A DNA stretch of 64,000 nucleotides from a virus. Below, piece after piece: positions 1-9,900 of the stretch. The position numbers and the translations under genes are program-made. The DNA is taken from positions 1 to 64,000 of the IMG/VR virus record IMGVR_UViG_3300044617_002446. One strand, 5' to 3'. Position 1 is the first letter of the stretch. Every line of letters begins with the position of its first letter. The notes beneath the pieces are model-generated. The model had not been told where the DNA came from and searched no databases. It saw only the letters and a program-made list of their open reading frames with translations.

Positions 1-107
1 TTCGCGGGAAGTTCTTTGACGTATTTTTGAATCCCTAGTAGCTCTGTTAAATCTTCACCTTCATTCAATGCTATTATTTTATCTGTATTATATAATTTTA
101 GTTTCAC
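1..107 (-). CDS. RNA ligase, catalytic-side fragment (partial, runs off the window)
   Basis: This is the continuation of an ATP-dependent RNA ligase of the DraRnl/Rnl5 type; the gene leaves the window at base 1. The visible peptide contains GEDLTELLGIQKY followed by VKELPA. In this family that segment directly follows the N-terminal OB module and leads into the nucleotidyltransferase domain. The matching OB module is at 988-1299, so the gene is split by the endonuclease at 104-955. The only candidate start seen is a GTG at 105-107, overlapping the endonuclease stop (GTGA). I see no ribosome binding site. Whether the half is translated separately or joined to the first half cannot be decided here. 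Confidence 0.7.
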   Translation of the reverse strand, partial: MKLKLYNTDKIIALNEGEDLTELLGIQKYVKELPA

Positions 108-955
108 TTTTTTATTCTTGCTCCATTCTTTGTTAATCCTATAGAATTCGTATATTCAGATATAGAAATACCATAAAAATCTTTAAATCGTTTAGATATT
201 GTTTGATAATTGGACGATACTATTTTTTTTATATCTTTTATCATTTTTCCTTCGTCTATTAACTTTTTAATATAAGTAGCATCTATGTTTCTAAAACAAG
301 GATGGTTTTTACCTGAAAACCTTTTACTTATTTCTTTTTTGATTTTTATCGCCTTTTCTTCGCCAAATATTTCTTCATAACTTTTTCCTATTTTAGAGTC
401 ACTAATTTTTTTTCTAGCCTCTTTAGTATGTGTTTTACCGTACATTCCATGGGTTTTACCAGATAAAAATGTCGGCTTTAAATATGGTAATTCTCCACTT
501 TTGTATCTTTCTTTATAAAGAGCAGAAATATATTTTTTTTGTTCCTCTGGAATAACTTTTCCTTTATGTGCTTCTGATAATTTTCTTTTATGCTCTTCTG
601 TTTTTTTTCTCCCTTTTTGTATTTTAGAAAGTTTTTTTATTGTTTCATCGGAAAAAACAGTAGTTTCTCCACCATATGTTAAATTATAACCGAATTTTCT
701 GTCTACTGTTTTATAAAAGTTTATCCAAAATTTTTCTTTTTCTAAAATTTCTTTTAATGAATCGGATTTATCTATGATCTCGAATATAAAATTTTGAGAA
801 CCATATTTATTCCAAGCTTTTTGTAAATGTGTATTGATATGTTTTGAACATTTTAATTCAGAAAAATGTCTTTTTTTTCTTCTATGTGGATTATTTGTTT
901 GCCCTATGTATTTTTTTTTATTAATTTTATTTTCAATCTTATATATAACGTGCAT
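104..955 (-). CDS. GIY-YIG homing endonuclease with NUMOD3-type repeats
   Basis: This is a site-specific DNA endonuclease of the phage homing type. Residues 1-96 form the GIY-YIG nuclease: VIY at 3-5, YIG at 16-18, an Arg-rich stretch at 25-29, the likely catalytic Glu at 74 (EKEKFWI) and GYNLTYGG at 89-96. After it come lysine-rich NUMOD3-like DNA-binding repeats (S.E...K.S...KG patterns around 100-220) and a C-terminal helix-turn-helix-like segment (YIKKLIDEGKMIKDI). The length of 283 residues is normal for phage homing endonucleases. It sits between the two halves of an RNA ligase gene. Only about 33 nt precede it and 40-50 nt follow it before the ligase sequence resumes, which is too little for a complete group I intron core outside the ORF. 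Confidence 0.92.
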   Translation of the reverse strand: MHVIYKIENKINKKKYIGQTNNPHRRKKRHFSELKCSKHINTHLQKAWNKYGSQNFIFEIIDKSDSLKEILEKEKFWINFYKTVDRKFGYNLTYGGETTVFSDETIKKLSKIQKGRKKTEEHKRKLSEAHKGKVIPEEQKKYISALYKERYKSGELPYLKPTFLSGKTHGMYGKTHTKEARKKISDSKIGKSYEEIFGEEKAIKIKKEISKRFSGKNHPCFRNIDATYIKKLIDEGKMIKDIKKIVSSNYQTISKRFKDFYGISISEYTNSIGLTKNGARIKK

Positions 956-987
956 AATAATAACATTTACACGTAGTTTTATATTTT

Positions 988-1299
988 TTACTCTTCTATA
1001 ATGGTGCCATATTCTTGTAACACGCTTAAGGGTAAAATTAATCCAGCCGAAAATTCCCCTCTTAACTTAATATTTTTAATTCTAATTGGCTTTTCTGGAT
1101 TTTTTTGATCTACTAAAAATTCCGACCAATTGCACTTTGGTACTATTGTATCAATTGTAATAAAAACAACTTTGTCGCCATCTTTATATAAACCCTTTTT
1201 TACAACAACTTGCCACCCGAGAACTTCACTAATCTCTAAAGAATCAGCGTTGCTGTGATTTTTTATATTTTTAATAATTTCTATTGATGCAAGTTTCAT
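988..1299 (-). CDS. RNA ligase, N-terminal OB-fold module (first half of a split gene)
   Basis: The 103 residues match the N-terminal OB-fold module of DraRnl-type RNA ligases: GWQVVVKKGLYKDGD, a VVFITIDTIVP strand and IKLRGEFSAGLILPLSVL. Intact proteins of this family continue straight into a D-x-TELLG segment. Here the reading frame stops right after GTIIEE, and the missing continuation is found in frame order at 1-62, beyond the GIY-YIG gene. Joining the parts gives a natural GTIIEE-GEDLTELLGI sequence. On its own this polypeptide lacks the lysine nucleotidyltransferase motif and cannot be a ligase. It could act in trans with the second half, as known for other phage enzymes split by free-standing endonucleases. 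Confidence 0.82.
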   Translation of the reverse strand: MKLASIEIIKNIKNHSNADSLEISEVLGWQVVVKKGLYKDGDKVVFITIDTIVPKCNWSEFLVDQKNPEKPIRIKNIKLRGEFSAGLILPLSVLQEYGTIIEE

Positions 1300-1376
1300 T
1301 AGAATGAAAATTAATTTTTATTGTTAAGTTAATCTATTTGGATTTTGAAAAATTTGAAAAATAGAAGTTTGAGTTT

Positions 1377-1574
1377 CTAAATTAAATTCAGATAACTTTG
1401 ATGCAATTTTTCCGCTTGAGTCTTTAAATCAGATAAATCTAGTAAAAGTTTTTTAGATTCTTCTGGTTGTTTTTCGTAAATATCAAGAACAGAATCCTGC
1501 ATCGATATTATCGAATTTATAATATCATTTATTTCCTCTAGCTCAAGAAAAGAATTGTTTACCATAGAGTTCAT
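1377..1574 (-). CDS. small hypothetical protein, helical
   Basis: This is a 65-residue protein of unknown function. It is rich in Leu, Glu, Ser and Lys and predicted to be almost entirely helical, probably a short coiled coil (LELEEINDIINSIISMQDS, then LLLDLSDLKTQAEKLHQSYL). I chose the ATG at 1572-1574; a second ATG three codons downstream is equally possible, and an upstream TTG is less likely. It follows the 78-residue gene by a few bases and should be in the same transcript, reading toward the RNA ligase. No family is recognised. Confidence 0.6.
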   Translation of the reverse strand: MNSMVNNSFLELEEINDIINSIISMQDSVLDIYEKQPEESKKLLLDLSDLKTQAEKLHQSYLNLI

Positions 1575-1588
1575 ATAGAAAATCAATA

Positions 1589-1825
1589 TTATTGATTATC
1601 TTCATCTTGGTCGAACTGCTTTTTAATTTTATTTTTTCTTTGCCGTTCTGTTTTTATTTGCTTCTTTTGATCCTCTGAAAGGATACCAAGAATTTCTTCG
1701 CGCCAAGAGCGCTTCGACTCTTTATTTGAAAGAGTTGGTTGACCTTTTTCTGCGGTTTTTTTTAGGAGGAGCCTAATTTCCTGCATGATTGGCGACTTAT
1801 TTGATTTCCATGTTGCTAGGTTCAT
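1589..1825 (-). CDS. small basic hypothetical protein
   Basis: This is a 78-residue, strongly charged protein of unknown function. The centre and C-terminus are dense in Lys, Arg, Glu and Gln (KKQIKTERQRKNKIKKQF) and end in an acidic DEDNQ tail, suggesting an extended helix. The ATG at 1823-1825 is the first codon after a good - strand promoter (-35 at 1857-1862, -10 at 1834-1839), which leaves almost no untranslated leader. A strong terminator lies just upstream, so this gene begins a new transcription unit separate from the late genes. No family is recognised. Confidence 0.6.
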   Translation of the reverse strand: MNLATWKSNKSPIMQEIRLLLKKTAEKGQPTLSNKESKRSWREEILGILSEDQKKQIKTERQRKNKIKKQFDQDEDNQ

Positions 1826-1837
1826 ATTGTATATGAA
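1821..1837 (-). promoter_or_regulatory. inverted repeat over the start codon and -10 box
   Basis: TTCATAT and ATATGAA form a perfect 7-bp inverted repeat separated by 3 bases. On the - strand the distal arm contains the ATG of the 78-residue gene and the proximal arm overlaps the -10 box. It could be an operator or an RNA hairpin hiding the start codon. In AT-rich DNA a 7-bp repeat alone is weak evidence; its position and the similar sites elsewhere in the window make it notable. Confidence 0.4.
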
Positions 1838-1862
1838 TAATATATTTTTTACATTAAATCAA
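1834..1862 (-). promoter_or_regulatory. sigma-70-like promoter for the small - strand genes
   Basis: On the - strand TTGATT (1857-1862) is followed after 17 bases by TATTCA (1834-1839). The start codon of the next gene lies 8 nt past the -10 box, so the expected transcript begins within a few bases of the ATG. It lies directly downstream of the terminator at 1878-1907 and restarts transcription there. Confidence 0.5.
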
Positions 1863-1877
1863 GATTTTTTTACAAAA

Positions 1878-1907
1878 AAAAACTTTACCAAAAATGGTAA
1901 AGTTTTT
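1878..1907 (-). terminator. rho-independent terminator, probably bidirectional
   Basis: There is a perfect 12-bp stem (arms 1878-1889 and 1896-1907, with ACTTTACC and GGTAAAGT cores) around a 6-base loop. It is flanked by an A run on the left and a T run on the right, so it can terminate in both directions. It lies 20 bases after the stop of the 189-residue structural gene and ends the - strand late operon. Confidence 0.88.
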
Positions 1908-1927
1908 AATTTTAAATTTTAATTTTT

Positions 1928-2497
1928 TTAAAAATTAAATTTTACAAGCGCATAACCTTCGGCATCTACAGAACTAAGGAAGTGACCGATTACAACATAT
2001 CCATCGGTCGCAAAAGATCCATTATCGCCAACATATACGGCATCGCCTGGATCGGGAAGTCCACCGAGTCCTGGTCCGGTGTGATCGTTTGTATCGATTT
2101 CATTAATCAATACAACACCTCTTGTTAAAATAGGAACAGCTTGATGAGGGAGAACAAGATCTCTCTCGGCTGCCATTCTTGGTTCATAAATTAAAGGTGT
2201 TCCATTCTCATCAAATTCTGCGACGGTTTTTAGAAGAATTCCAATCGGTCTGATTGCATCATCCCAGTTTTCAACTTTTGAAACTTTTCCGACTGTGCTA
2301 AATAAAGAGGAAACAGTATTGTCAATAAATGACAAATCTGAAAAATTAGAAATATTGCCAGAGCCATCTTTGTAATTATTTGTAATTTTTACAATTGTTC
2401 CAGCTGAAACCGGAACGCCTGCTACGGCGTCGTAAGAAAAAAGCCCGTTAATAACGTCGTGTTCGCTGTATTGTCTATATGGTTTTAATTTAATCAT
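1928..2497 (-). CDS. probable virion structural protein (capsid-decoration-like)
   Basis: This 189-residue beta-rich protein has no signal peptide. The second half alternates short hydrophobic strands with Gly-Asp turns (DAVYVGDNGSFATDGYVVIG, then EGYALVKFNF at the C-terminus), and there is a central RMAAERDLVLPHQAVPILTRG segment. This layout resembles small beta-barrel decoration or DUF2190-like head proteins, but the assignment rests on pattern, not on a recognised family. It is the last gene of the late operon running from about 12.2 kb, after the giant TIG fibre and a 449-residue protein, and a strong terminator follows. About 75 bases separate it from its upstream neighbour, enough for its own late promoter, which I cannot define. 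Confidence 0.6.
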   Translation of the reverse strand: MIKLKPYRQYSEHDVINGLFSYDAVAGVPVSAGTIVKITNNYKDGSGNISNFSDLSFIDNTVSSLFSTVGKVSKVENWDDAIRPIGILLKTVAEFDENGTPLIYEPRMAAERDLVLPHQAVPILTRGVVLINEIDTNDHTGPGLGGLPDPGDAVYVGDNGSFATDGYVVIGHFLSSVDAEGYALVKFNF

Positions 2498-2572
2498 AAT
2501 TAATTGTTTGTTTGTTTAAAAATATTACCTATATTGATAATACACATGTATATTGTATCATGGGAATAGTTT

Positions 2573-3922
2573 TTAAGCTTTTTCTCCTAAAAATTTTTCG
2601 TTAGTATAGATTGTATGTGCATTATCATTACTAACCCAATTTACTTCGCATTTAAAGCATGAATCTTCTTTTTTTTCTCTATCTCTTTCTATTTTTGCGT
2701 TTGTTTCTACATCTGCTTTGTATCTCAAATGAGAGATTGCTTTTAAAGCTATTTTTTCTTGAACTCCTGGGATGCTTGGTATAACAAATTGATCATATGG
2801 AACCTTGAAGGCATCTTTTACTGCCGTGGCAGCTTTTTGAGCTTCTTTTTGAAAAAGTTGATTTATTGTTTTTGCCACAATATCAGAGCCAGTAGATATT
2901 TGCTGAAGGTGTTTTCCTTTATGTTCTCCGTCAATTATAGCTGTAGTTGGAAAAGTTTCTAGTATTCGCCCTGCGCCATTTCTTAGATAACTCCTAAAGT
3001 CATTAATTCTTTCTTTAGAGTATTGAAACGGGTCAGGAATTTCAAAGCCCATTTGTTGTATACATTTTGAAACGCTTTCGGCAGGGTATTCTGTTTCAGA
3101 TGCATCAAAATTATCTTCAGCTAATGTAGAAAGATCTCGTTGTATCCTTCTGTGTTTTAAATATTTACATGTTATGTCCATTTCGTATACATAAGCTCCG
3201 CCTGTTGACAGGTTGCGCAAATTTTGACTGATTTTAATAATTGAAGACGACATCTGTGGATGCTTAATTCTATTTATATCTTCTTCTGTTACTTTTGTAT
3301 TATTTGAAGAAGGACCGCCTGAACTATAAAAAAGATCGCCTTTTATTTCAAATTCAAAATCAAATTCATAGGTTATTCTCGCGTCAACTTTTCCTAAAAC
3401 GAAGTATTTGCTTTGTCTCATTTCCCAAGATAATTCTGGGCAACATTTCTTAAGATTTGCTTCGCATTCGTTTATTGTTAAACATTCAACTTCTTCATAA
3501 GTTACATCTACTGTAGACTCTGGATTGCCTATGCCGCAATCTTCGAATTGATAAACATATGTCCATTCAAATCCATTTTTTTTAAGATCGTTGAAAATAG
3601 TGATTTCTTTGGGCTGCGCTGATTGTTTTATATCTTTAAATGACCAGCCTTCTGGAAGCTTTCTTATTTTTTTTGCTCCAACCACTCTATAACAATAACC
3701 AAATGGATCATTTGCAGGGTAACTGGGGCAGGTTGTAGTACTTTCTCCTTCAAGTGCATCTTCTAAGTTGAAAGATGGCTCATAACTAATAAAACCATAA
3801 TTTTTTTCAGAAGTACCGTCTTCTTTTTCTTTTATATTATGTGTAGTTAAACAAGTTTTTGTTTCATTTGAAGGAAACGGTTGTATTGTAAAATTTTTAA
3901 CTTTTAATTTATTTTTATTCAT
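2573..3922 (-). CDS. hypothetical virion-associated protein
   Basis: This 449-residue protein matches no family I recognise. Cysteines are unusually frequent for a phage cytoplasmic protein, with several in the first half (TTTCPSYP, GYCYRVVG, VECLTINECEANLKKCC) and a late CFKCEVNW pair. The middle is beta-rich, with alternating charged and aromatic residues. The C-terminal third is helical and charged (KEAQKAATAVKDAF, KIERDREKKEDS). It sits 23 bases downstream of the 2404-residue TIG fibre gene and is presumably co-transcribed. A role as a partner, chaperone or attachment protein for that fibre is only an inference from position. Confidence 0.6.
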   Translation of the reverse strand: MNKNKLKVKNFTIQPFPSNETKTCLTTHNIKEKEDGTSEKNYGFISYEPSFNLEDALEGESTTTCPSYPANDPFGYCYRVVGAKKIRKLPEGWSFKDIKQSAQPKEITIFNDLKKNGFEWTYVYQFEDCGIGNPESTVDVTYEEVECLTINECEANLKKCCPELSWEMRQSKYFVLGKVDARITYEFDFEFEIKGDLFYSSGGPSSNNTKVTEEDINRIKHPQMSSSIIKISQNLRNLSTGGAYVYEMDITCKYLKHRRIQRDLSTLAEDNFDASETEYPAESVSKCIQQMGFEIPDPFQYSKERINDFRSYLRNGAGRILETFPTTAIIDGEHKGKHLQQISTGSDIVAKTINQLFQKEAQKAATAVKDAFKVPYDQFVIPSIPGVQEKIALKAISHLRYKADVETNAKIERDREKKEDSCFKCEVNWVSNDNAHTIYTNEKFLGEKA

Positions 3923-3945
3923 TTTTAAAATTAATATATTAGATA

Positions 3946-6900
3946 TTACGGCTGATATGTTATATATAATGTATTTACACTGCTTGTTACAAATTGCCCT
4001 GTACTTCCAATTACTGGTGGCATTGTATAGTTTGGCGTATAATTTATTCCAGTGTAACCGTTAATTATTGTACCTGTTCCACCGTTATTTGAATAGGTGA
4101 CATTAAATACCCCAGAAATTGGAGTAGTTGAATTTGCAGTTATTGATTTTTCAGATATATTTGATATTAAAAGTTGTTGATTTCCAATTTTAAATGAAGA
4201 ATTATAATTGACATTTTCTCCTGGTAAGGTGAACCTTGATCCAGTAATGATGAATGTTAAATTTGCATTTGCAGGGCCAACAGTTGGATATATAGATTGT
4301 ATAATTGGGGCGCCAAGATATGCATATTGATAAGAAAGAGCAGGAAGTCCTCCGCCGCTAACAGTTGCGGTTATTTTTCCAATTGTTGAATTTGGTGGAA
4401 CAATTCCTTCTATTGCTGTTTCAGAAATAGATGTTAATGTTGCTGTTCCCGTTCCAAATTTTACAACTGAGTTTGTAGGTATATCTGAGCCAATTATTGT
4501 AAATTTATTTCCTCCGGCAAGTGGACCAGCGTTCGGGCTAAATGAGGTTATACTCATGTTTCCAATATATCTATATCCACCGTTTAATGTAAATGAGCCT
4601 CCGCTATGATTGACGGTAACGTTTTTAAATCCAGGGGTTGATGCTGGGGCTATAACTCTTAATCTAGTATTTGACGAAGAAATATGTTGCGCTTTTATTC
4701 CACCTATGAAAACTTCAGCTAATGAAGCGTATGGTATGACGTGCAATCCTGATCCACTTATATCAACAAAGTTTCCTCCTGCTGTTGTACCTACAGATGG
4801 TGACAGACTTGTTATAACGGGTCTCTCCAAATACATGATTGTATTTGTTCCTGTGCCGCCAGCATTTGAAACCTCTATAGTTTTTAGTCCAGCAGTATTT
4901 GAAGGAGTTATAAATGATATATTGTCATTTGTAGATGAAATTATTGGGACACTTATTCCTCCTACTTTTAAAGAAGGTTGGCAGTAAAAATTTCCGCCAT
5001 ATATTGTTATATTTTGTCCGCCATTTTGATTTGACCAACTTGGGTTTACTGAATCAATTCTAGGTCTTGCTGCATATATGATATAAGAAGATGGTGTTCT
5101 TTCGGTTCCGGCTTCGGTTTCTATATAAAAATTATAGTATCCTGCAGAATTTGAAGCCGATACATTGGCTATTAATTCTGTTTCGCTGGCATTTATATTA
5201 GATATTGATATATTTGATCCTCCAATATTTAATCTTGTTAAATTAGAATTTAACAAATTTTGACCTGATACAATAATTTGTTGAGTTGTTCCGGTTCTTA
5301 TGCATGAAGGATTAACGCTGGTTATGATTGGCGCATTGGCGTATCTATAGCCATTGTTTAATACTGAAGTTGTATTATATCCGCTTATTGTCACATTTTT
5401 ACGTCCGACGCTTATTCCACTTGGTGTTTTACCAGAAATCAGACTTGAAGAAATTAATATAGGATTTATTATTTCTTTTCCGTCTATGAATGCTTTTGTA
5501 TTTTCATCAAAATTAAAACCAGAAATGTTTACATTTTGTGTTCCGTGTAATATTCCTGTAGACGGTTTTATGGAAGAAATTGTTGGTGCAAAAACATATC
5601 TAAAAGCATTGTTTAGTTCGGTACTATATTGGTCGAATGTTTCTACTTTTATTTTTCTAAACCCGGTTACTGCTGATGTTGGTAGGGTTGCGTCTATGGA
5701 AGTTTCAGATATATTCGAAGGTGTTAAGGCTACATAATTTAATGCAGCGTTTTCCATAAAAAGTTTTGTATGTCCACTTACAAAGTTGGATCCTGTTATT
5801 TTTATATTATTTTGCAATGAAGCTAAGCCTGCTGATGGTGAAACGCTTAATATATTAGGCTGCCCAAATATTCTTATTTGACGTCCGGTGTTTCCTCCTG
5901 CAGCAGAAACAAAAAGTGTATATTCACCAGCTTCATTTACCTTTGGTATAGTGCAATTTATAGAATTATTTGTTGAACTTAAAATAGCAAGTTGCGTTTG
6001 GGAGTTGTTGCGATTTATTGTTACTTTAAGCGGGTTATTAAATTGAGATCCATTTATTGTTATATTTCCTCCATTTGGACCAAATTTATCAGGATTGATA
6101 GATGTTATAATTGGTGGATTAAGGTAATTGATTTGACCAACGATTCTAGTCCCACTAGCATTTGTAATGCTGATATTTCTAGATCCTAATGTATTGAAAG
6201 AAGGCGTTTCAAAAAATAAAATATTATCTGATGGCACATAAAAATTTGAAGCTGTTACAGAGTCTACTGTTAAGTTTTTTATTGTTGAAAAACCTGAACC
6301 AGAAATCTTTATTGAAGTGGTTGCTCCAAGGTTAGAATAGTTTGGTTCTATTTTTGACGCAACGGGAGGATAATGTATAACCTCAACCCTAGCTCTAAAA
6401 AATACACTGCCTACTTTTGGAACAGAAAATGTATATGTTTTTCCGTCTCCGGTTATTGTGGACATTCTTGTCCAGTTGATAAGGTTTCCGCTTTCTACTA
6501 TATAGCGCCTATCTTTTGTAGTTGGAACAAAAAAGTCGAAGGTGCTTGGAGACGAATTGTAAGATATAAAATATCTCGAAGAAGATGAGGTTGGATCGGT
6601 TTTAAATACAAACTCTCTTATATTGTTTTGTCCGTCGTTATCAGAATCTACTACATGGTGATTAATTGAAGATTTAAAATTTGGATTTACTGATCCAGTG
6701 GTATATATAATTTGCGGTTGTTGATAGCTCCAATTTTTACCCCATGGAGTAGGAACGCCTTCTCCACCGCCATAACATTCAATAAATGTTAAACCGCCAA
6801 TTGGGGGATACGTTGCGCCGATTGGCACTATTGATGTTTTTGGAGCAAGCGTCAAAATGCACCTGCCGTCTCTACATTCTATTCTATTTTGTCCAGCAGA

Positions 6901-9900
6901 ACCTGCTTGTATTCCGCTTTCTAGATATATAGAATGTGTTGATGTTGATTGAGATGGAGAGCTATAATATATTGCGTTTGGAGAGCTGTATGTATTTCCA
7001 GCAGCAGTCCATCCTGTTATTGTAAATGTATCAAAATTTAAATTTTGTGGAAAATATAAATTATCCCAAGAGTCCGGAATATTATCTTGATTTAGGTCGA
7101 TTGACCTTGGATATACTGGCGGCTGTTGTGGAGTTGGGGCGCTTACTGCCGACTGTGGGGTTATAAATATTGAACCAACAAGATCGGGTATATCTATTAT
7201 TGAAAATGCATTTTTTAAAGTAGAAACGCCAAGTTTGTTTTCTATTGTTATATCATAATTTCCAATTTCTAAATTTGTTGGTGCATCAAATGTAAGAGTC
7301 TCTTGTGACGTGCCTCCATATGGCGGTGTGCCACCAAATAAGGACGAGTCAAATTGAGCAACTTTTGTACTATTTAAAAATACTTCAGATATTCCTATAG
7401 TCTTTCTAAAAAAGCCAGAAACTGTGATTCTGTATCCGCCTGTGTAAACACCACTAGCTGTTAAAGAATAATTATTGGGACCAAACATTTTTGGATTTGT
7501 TGAGCCATTGTTTGATATTGCGGCAACGGCTTTTATGCTTGGTGGAATAAATGGCATTATAGATACGGGCAATTCATTTACAATTGTTTCTATTCCTGAA
7601 TTGATTTGTATTACGTCTGAATATTCAGAATTTGTTCGCTGATTTATATATCTTTGATTTGAAAGGTCTGTGTAAAAAATTCCATTGTCATATTCTGTAG
7701 AATCAACAACATTTTCTATTGAAAGAGACCCAGATGAACCAACTGAATTTGGATTTGAAGTGTAATTTCCAAGATAATTAAATGGATCATTAAATTTTAT
7801 CCAGGAAAATAAAAATTCACCAGTATTTGGAGAAAGAACCCATGAACTTGGAATATTAGAACGTGAATTTATTGTTTGTTGACTGGTTGAATTTTCTGCA
7901 TATTTTAAATAATCTCCTCTAAAAATATTAGCCCAACCATATTTGGTTTTCAAAAACGTAAACGGACTTCTGTCCATTGAGCCGGAAAGTGTTATTGCGT
8001 TTATTCCGTCTCCGCTAATTATATTTTTGGAATTTGTTCCTATGCTTTCTGTGTTTACTTGTACAAGGGTGCCTATTTTTGCATTATTTGGTAGATTTAA
8101 TTGAAGAGTGTTAGATGTGCCGGGATTAGCCATCGTAACAATGTTTTTTTTGCAAAAATTAAGAGTTTCTAAGTTAGAAAAAATTGCACCATAATTGTGG
8201 CGAATTTTATTCCAATCGTCATTTAAAAAATTGTTGTTTGTGGAGCCGTCGTGATACCATAATTTAAAGCCCATATCTTCTGTTGTGAAAACTGGATTTG
8301 AATTATAATATTCAAGTGTATTTATAAATTTAGCACCGGAAAGTGCTGAATTAGACAATACTCCAGAAACAACAGGTGTTCCGCTATATCCTGAAAATGT
8401 TTCAATTGTTCCAGTATAAGGGGCTAAAGTTCCGCTTTCAAATGCGTCAAAATTTCCGGTTCTATAAATAAAATTAAAAGGATAGCTTTCATTATAAAAG
8501 TCTTGATTGTCACCAGTAAAGCTTTTTCCGCCTGAAACATCTAATGGATGAGCAAAGTGAATTCCTGATGCGTATGAGAATAATGGATAAAATTTTAGTA
8601 ATCCACTATTTATTATTGATTTAAACGCTGTATCGTTTTTTATTGAGAAGAAGTTTGCAAAGCCGCTTAATGAAAAAGAATTTATTAAATTTGTTGATTT
8701 TTGATCAAAAGATTGATTTTCAGATGGTGAAGAAAACGTTCCGGAAAGTCCTGTCTTTATTGTCTTGGCTACGCCAGACATAAATCTTGCTTTTTCGTTA
8801 AAAAGTGAATTTACATATGCTTCTTCGCCTTCAAAATCATAATTATAGTCGCCACTGTAATAAACTTGCTGTATTGTCGTGTATATCGGCGTAATATTTG
8901 TTAAAACCGTATTTTTTGCAATTAGTTCATATTTTTGGTAGGGTATTTTGGCTACTGCGCCACTTGGATTTTGTTCCTGTATTGTTAGCTTTACTCCGTT
9001 TATTTTTGCATTTATAGGAGATTTTAATGCGCCACCCTGTTCGTCTGGAATTTCATCATATGGGTTCCAAGTTAATCCACTTATTATAACAGAATCAATG
9101 GGTACTGGACCGTATAATGTAAAGTTATCTTGATATATAGAGCCGAATTGTGGCTCCATTAAATAATCTAATCCAGATGCGTATACTGTTCCGCCTTCGC
9201 CTTGTAGTTTTATTGATTTTAATCCAGCTGGGTAATTTGGTTGAACGCAAGAGCCCATATATTCACCCAAGCACCCGCCGGATCCAGGAGCTGTTAAAAA
9301 TGTAAGTTTATTGTTAGAAACATATTTTACATTTAGCATTTCGCGCCAATCAAAATACCCTTGTTGAATAAAAACTCGAGCGCCAGATAAGCCCTTTCCT
9401 TCGATTGTTACAAATTGACCGCCTCCGGATGGTGAATAGTTTGGATATATTTTTTCTAGAAGAGGTCTATTTGAGAAAAAGATAGCGTTTTCTAGTGTTC
9501 CGGTTTGTCCAAAAGAAACAACTTGTACATTAGCGCTTCCGGTTATTCCTGTGGGGTAAATTAAATCTATAACGCTACCATAATCTCCATAATTACTAAA
9601 ACTATTAATATTTACATTTTGTCCATTTATTCTTACAGCGGGTGATGAGCCAAAGTTTTTTCCGTAAATTTGACCATATGTTCTATTTACATAAAAAGAA
9701 GAAGAGTCATTGAATGGGTATACGTATTGAATATCAAGACTGGGTGCCGTTGATGGATTTACTCCATTGACAATTGGACTTGGTTGAGTATATGATGCTT
9801 GAACTGCTGTTTGCGTTGATTGGCTTTCTGCAATAGATTGAAACTCCACATTTACAGTTCCTGCGCCAGAAATAACCGGAGGTACAATTAATTCTCCGGA

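Noticed and set aside
63-1000. Group I intron around the GIY-YIG gene
   Set aside because: Only about 45 nt and 40 nt flank the ORF, too little for P3-P9 helices outside it. It remains possible only if the core overlaps the coding region.
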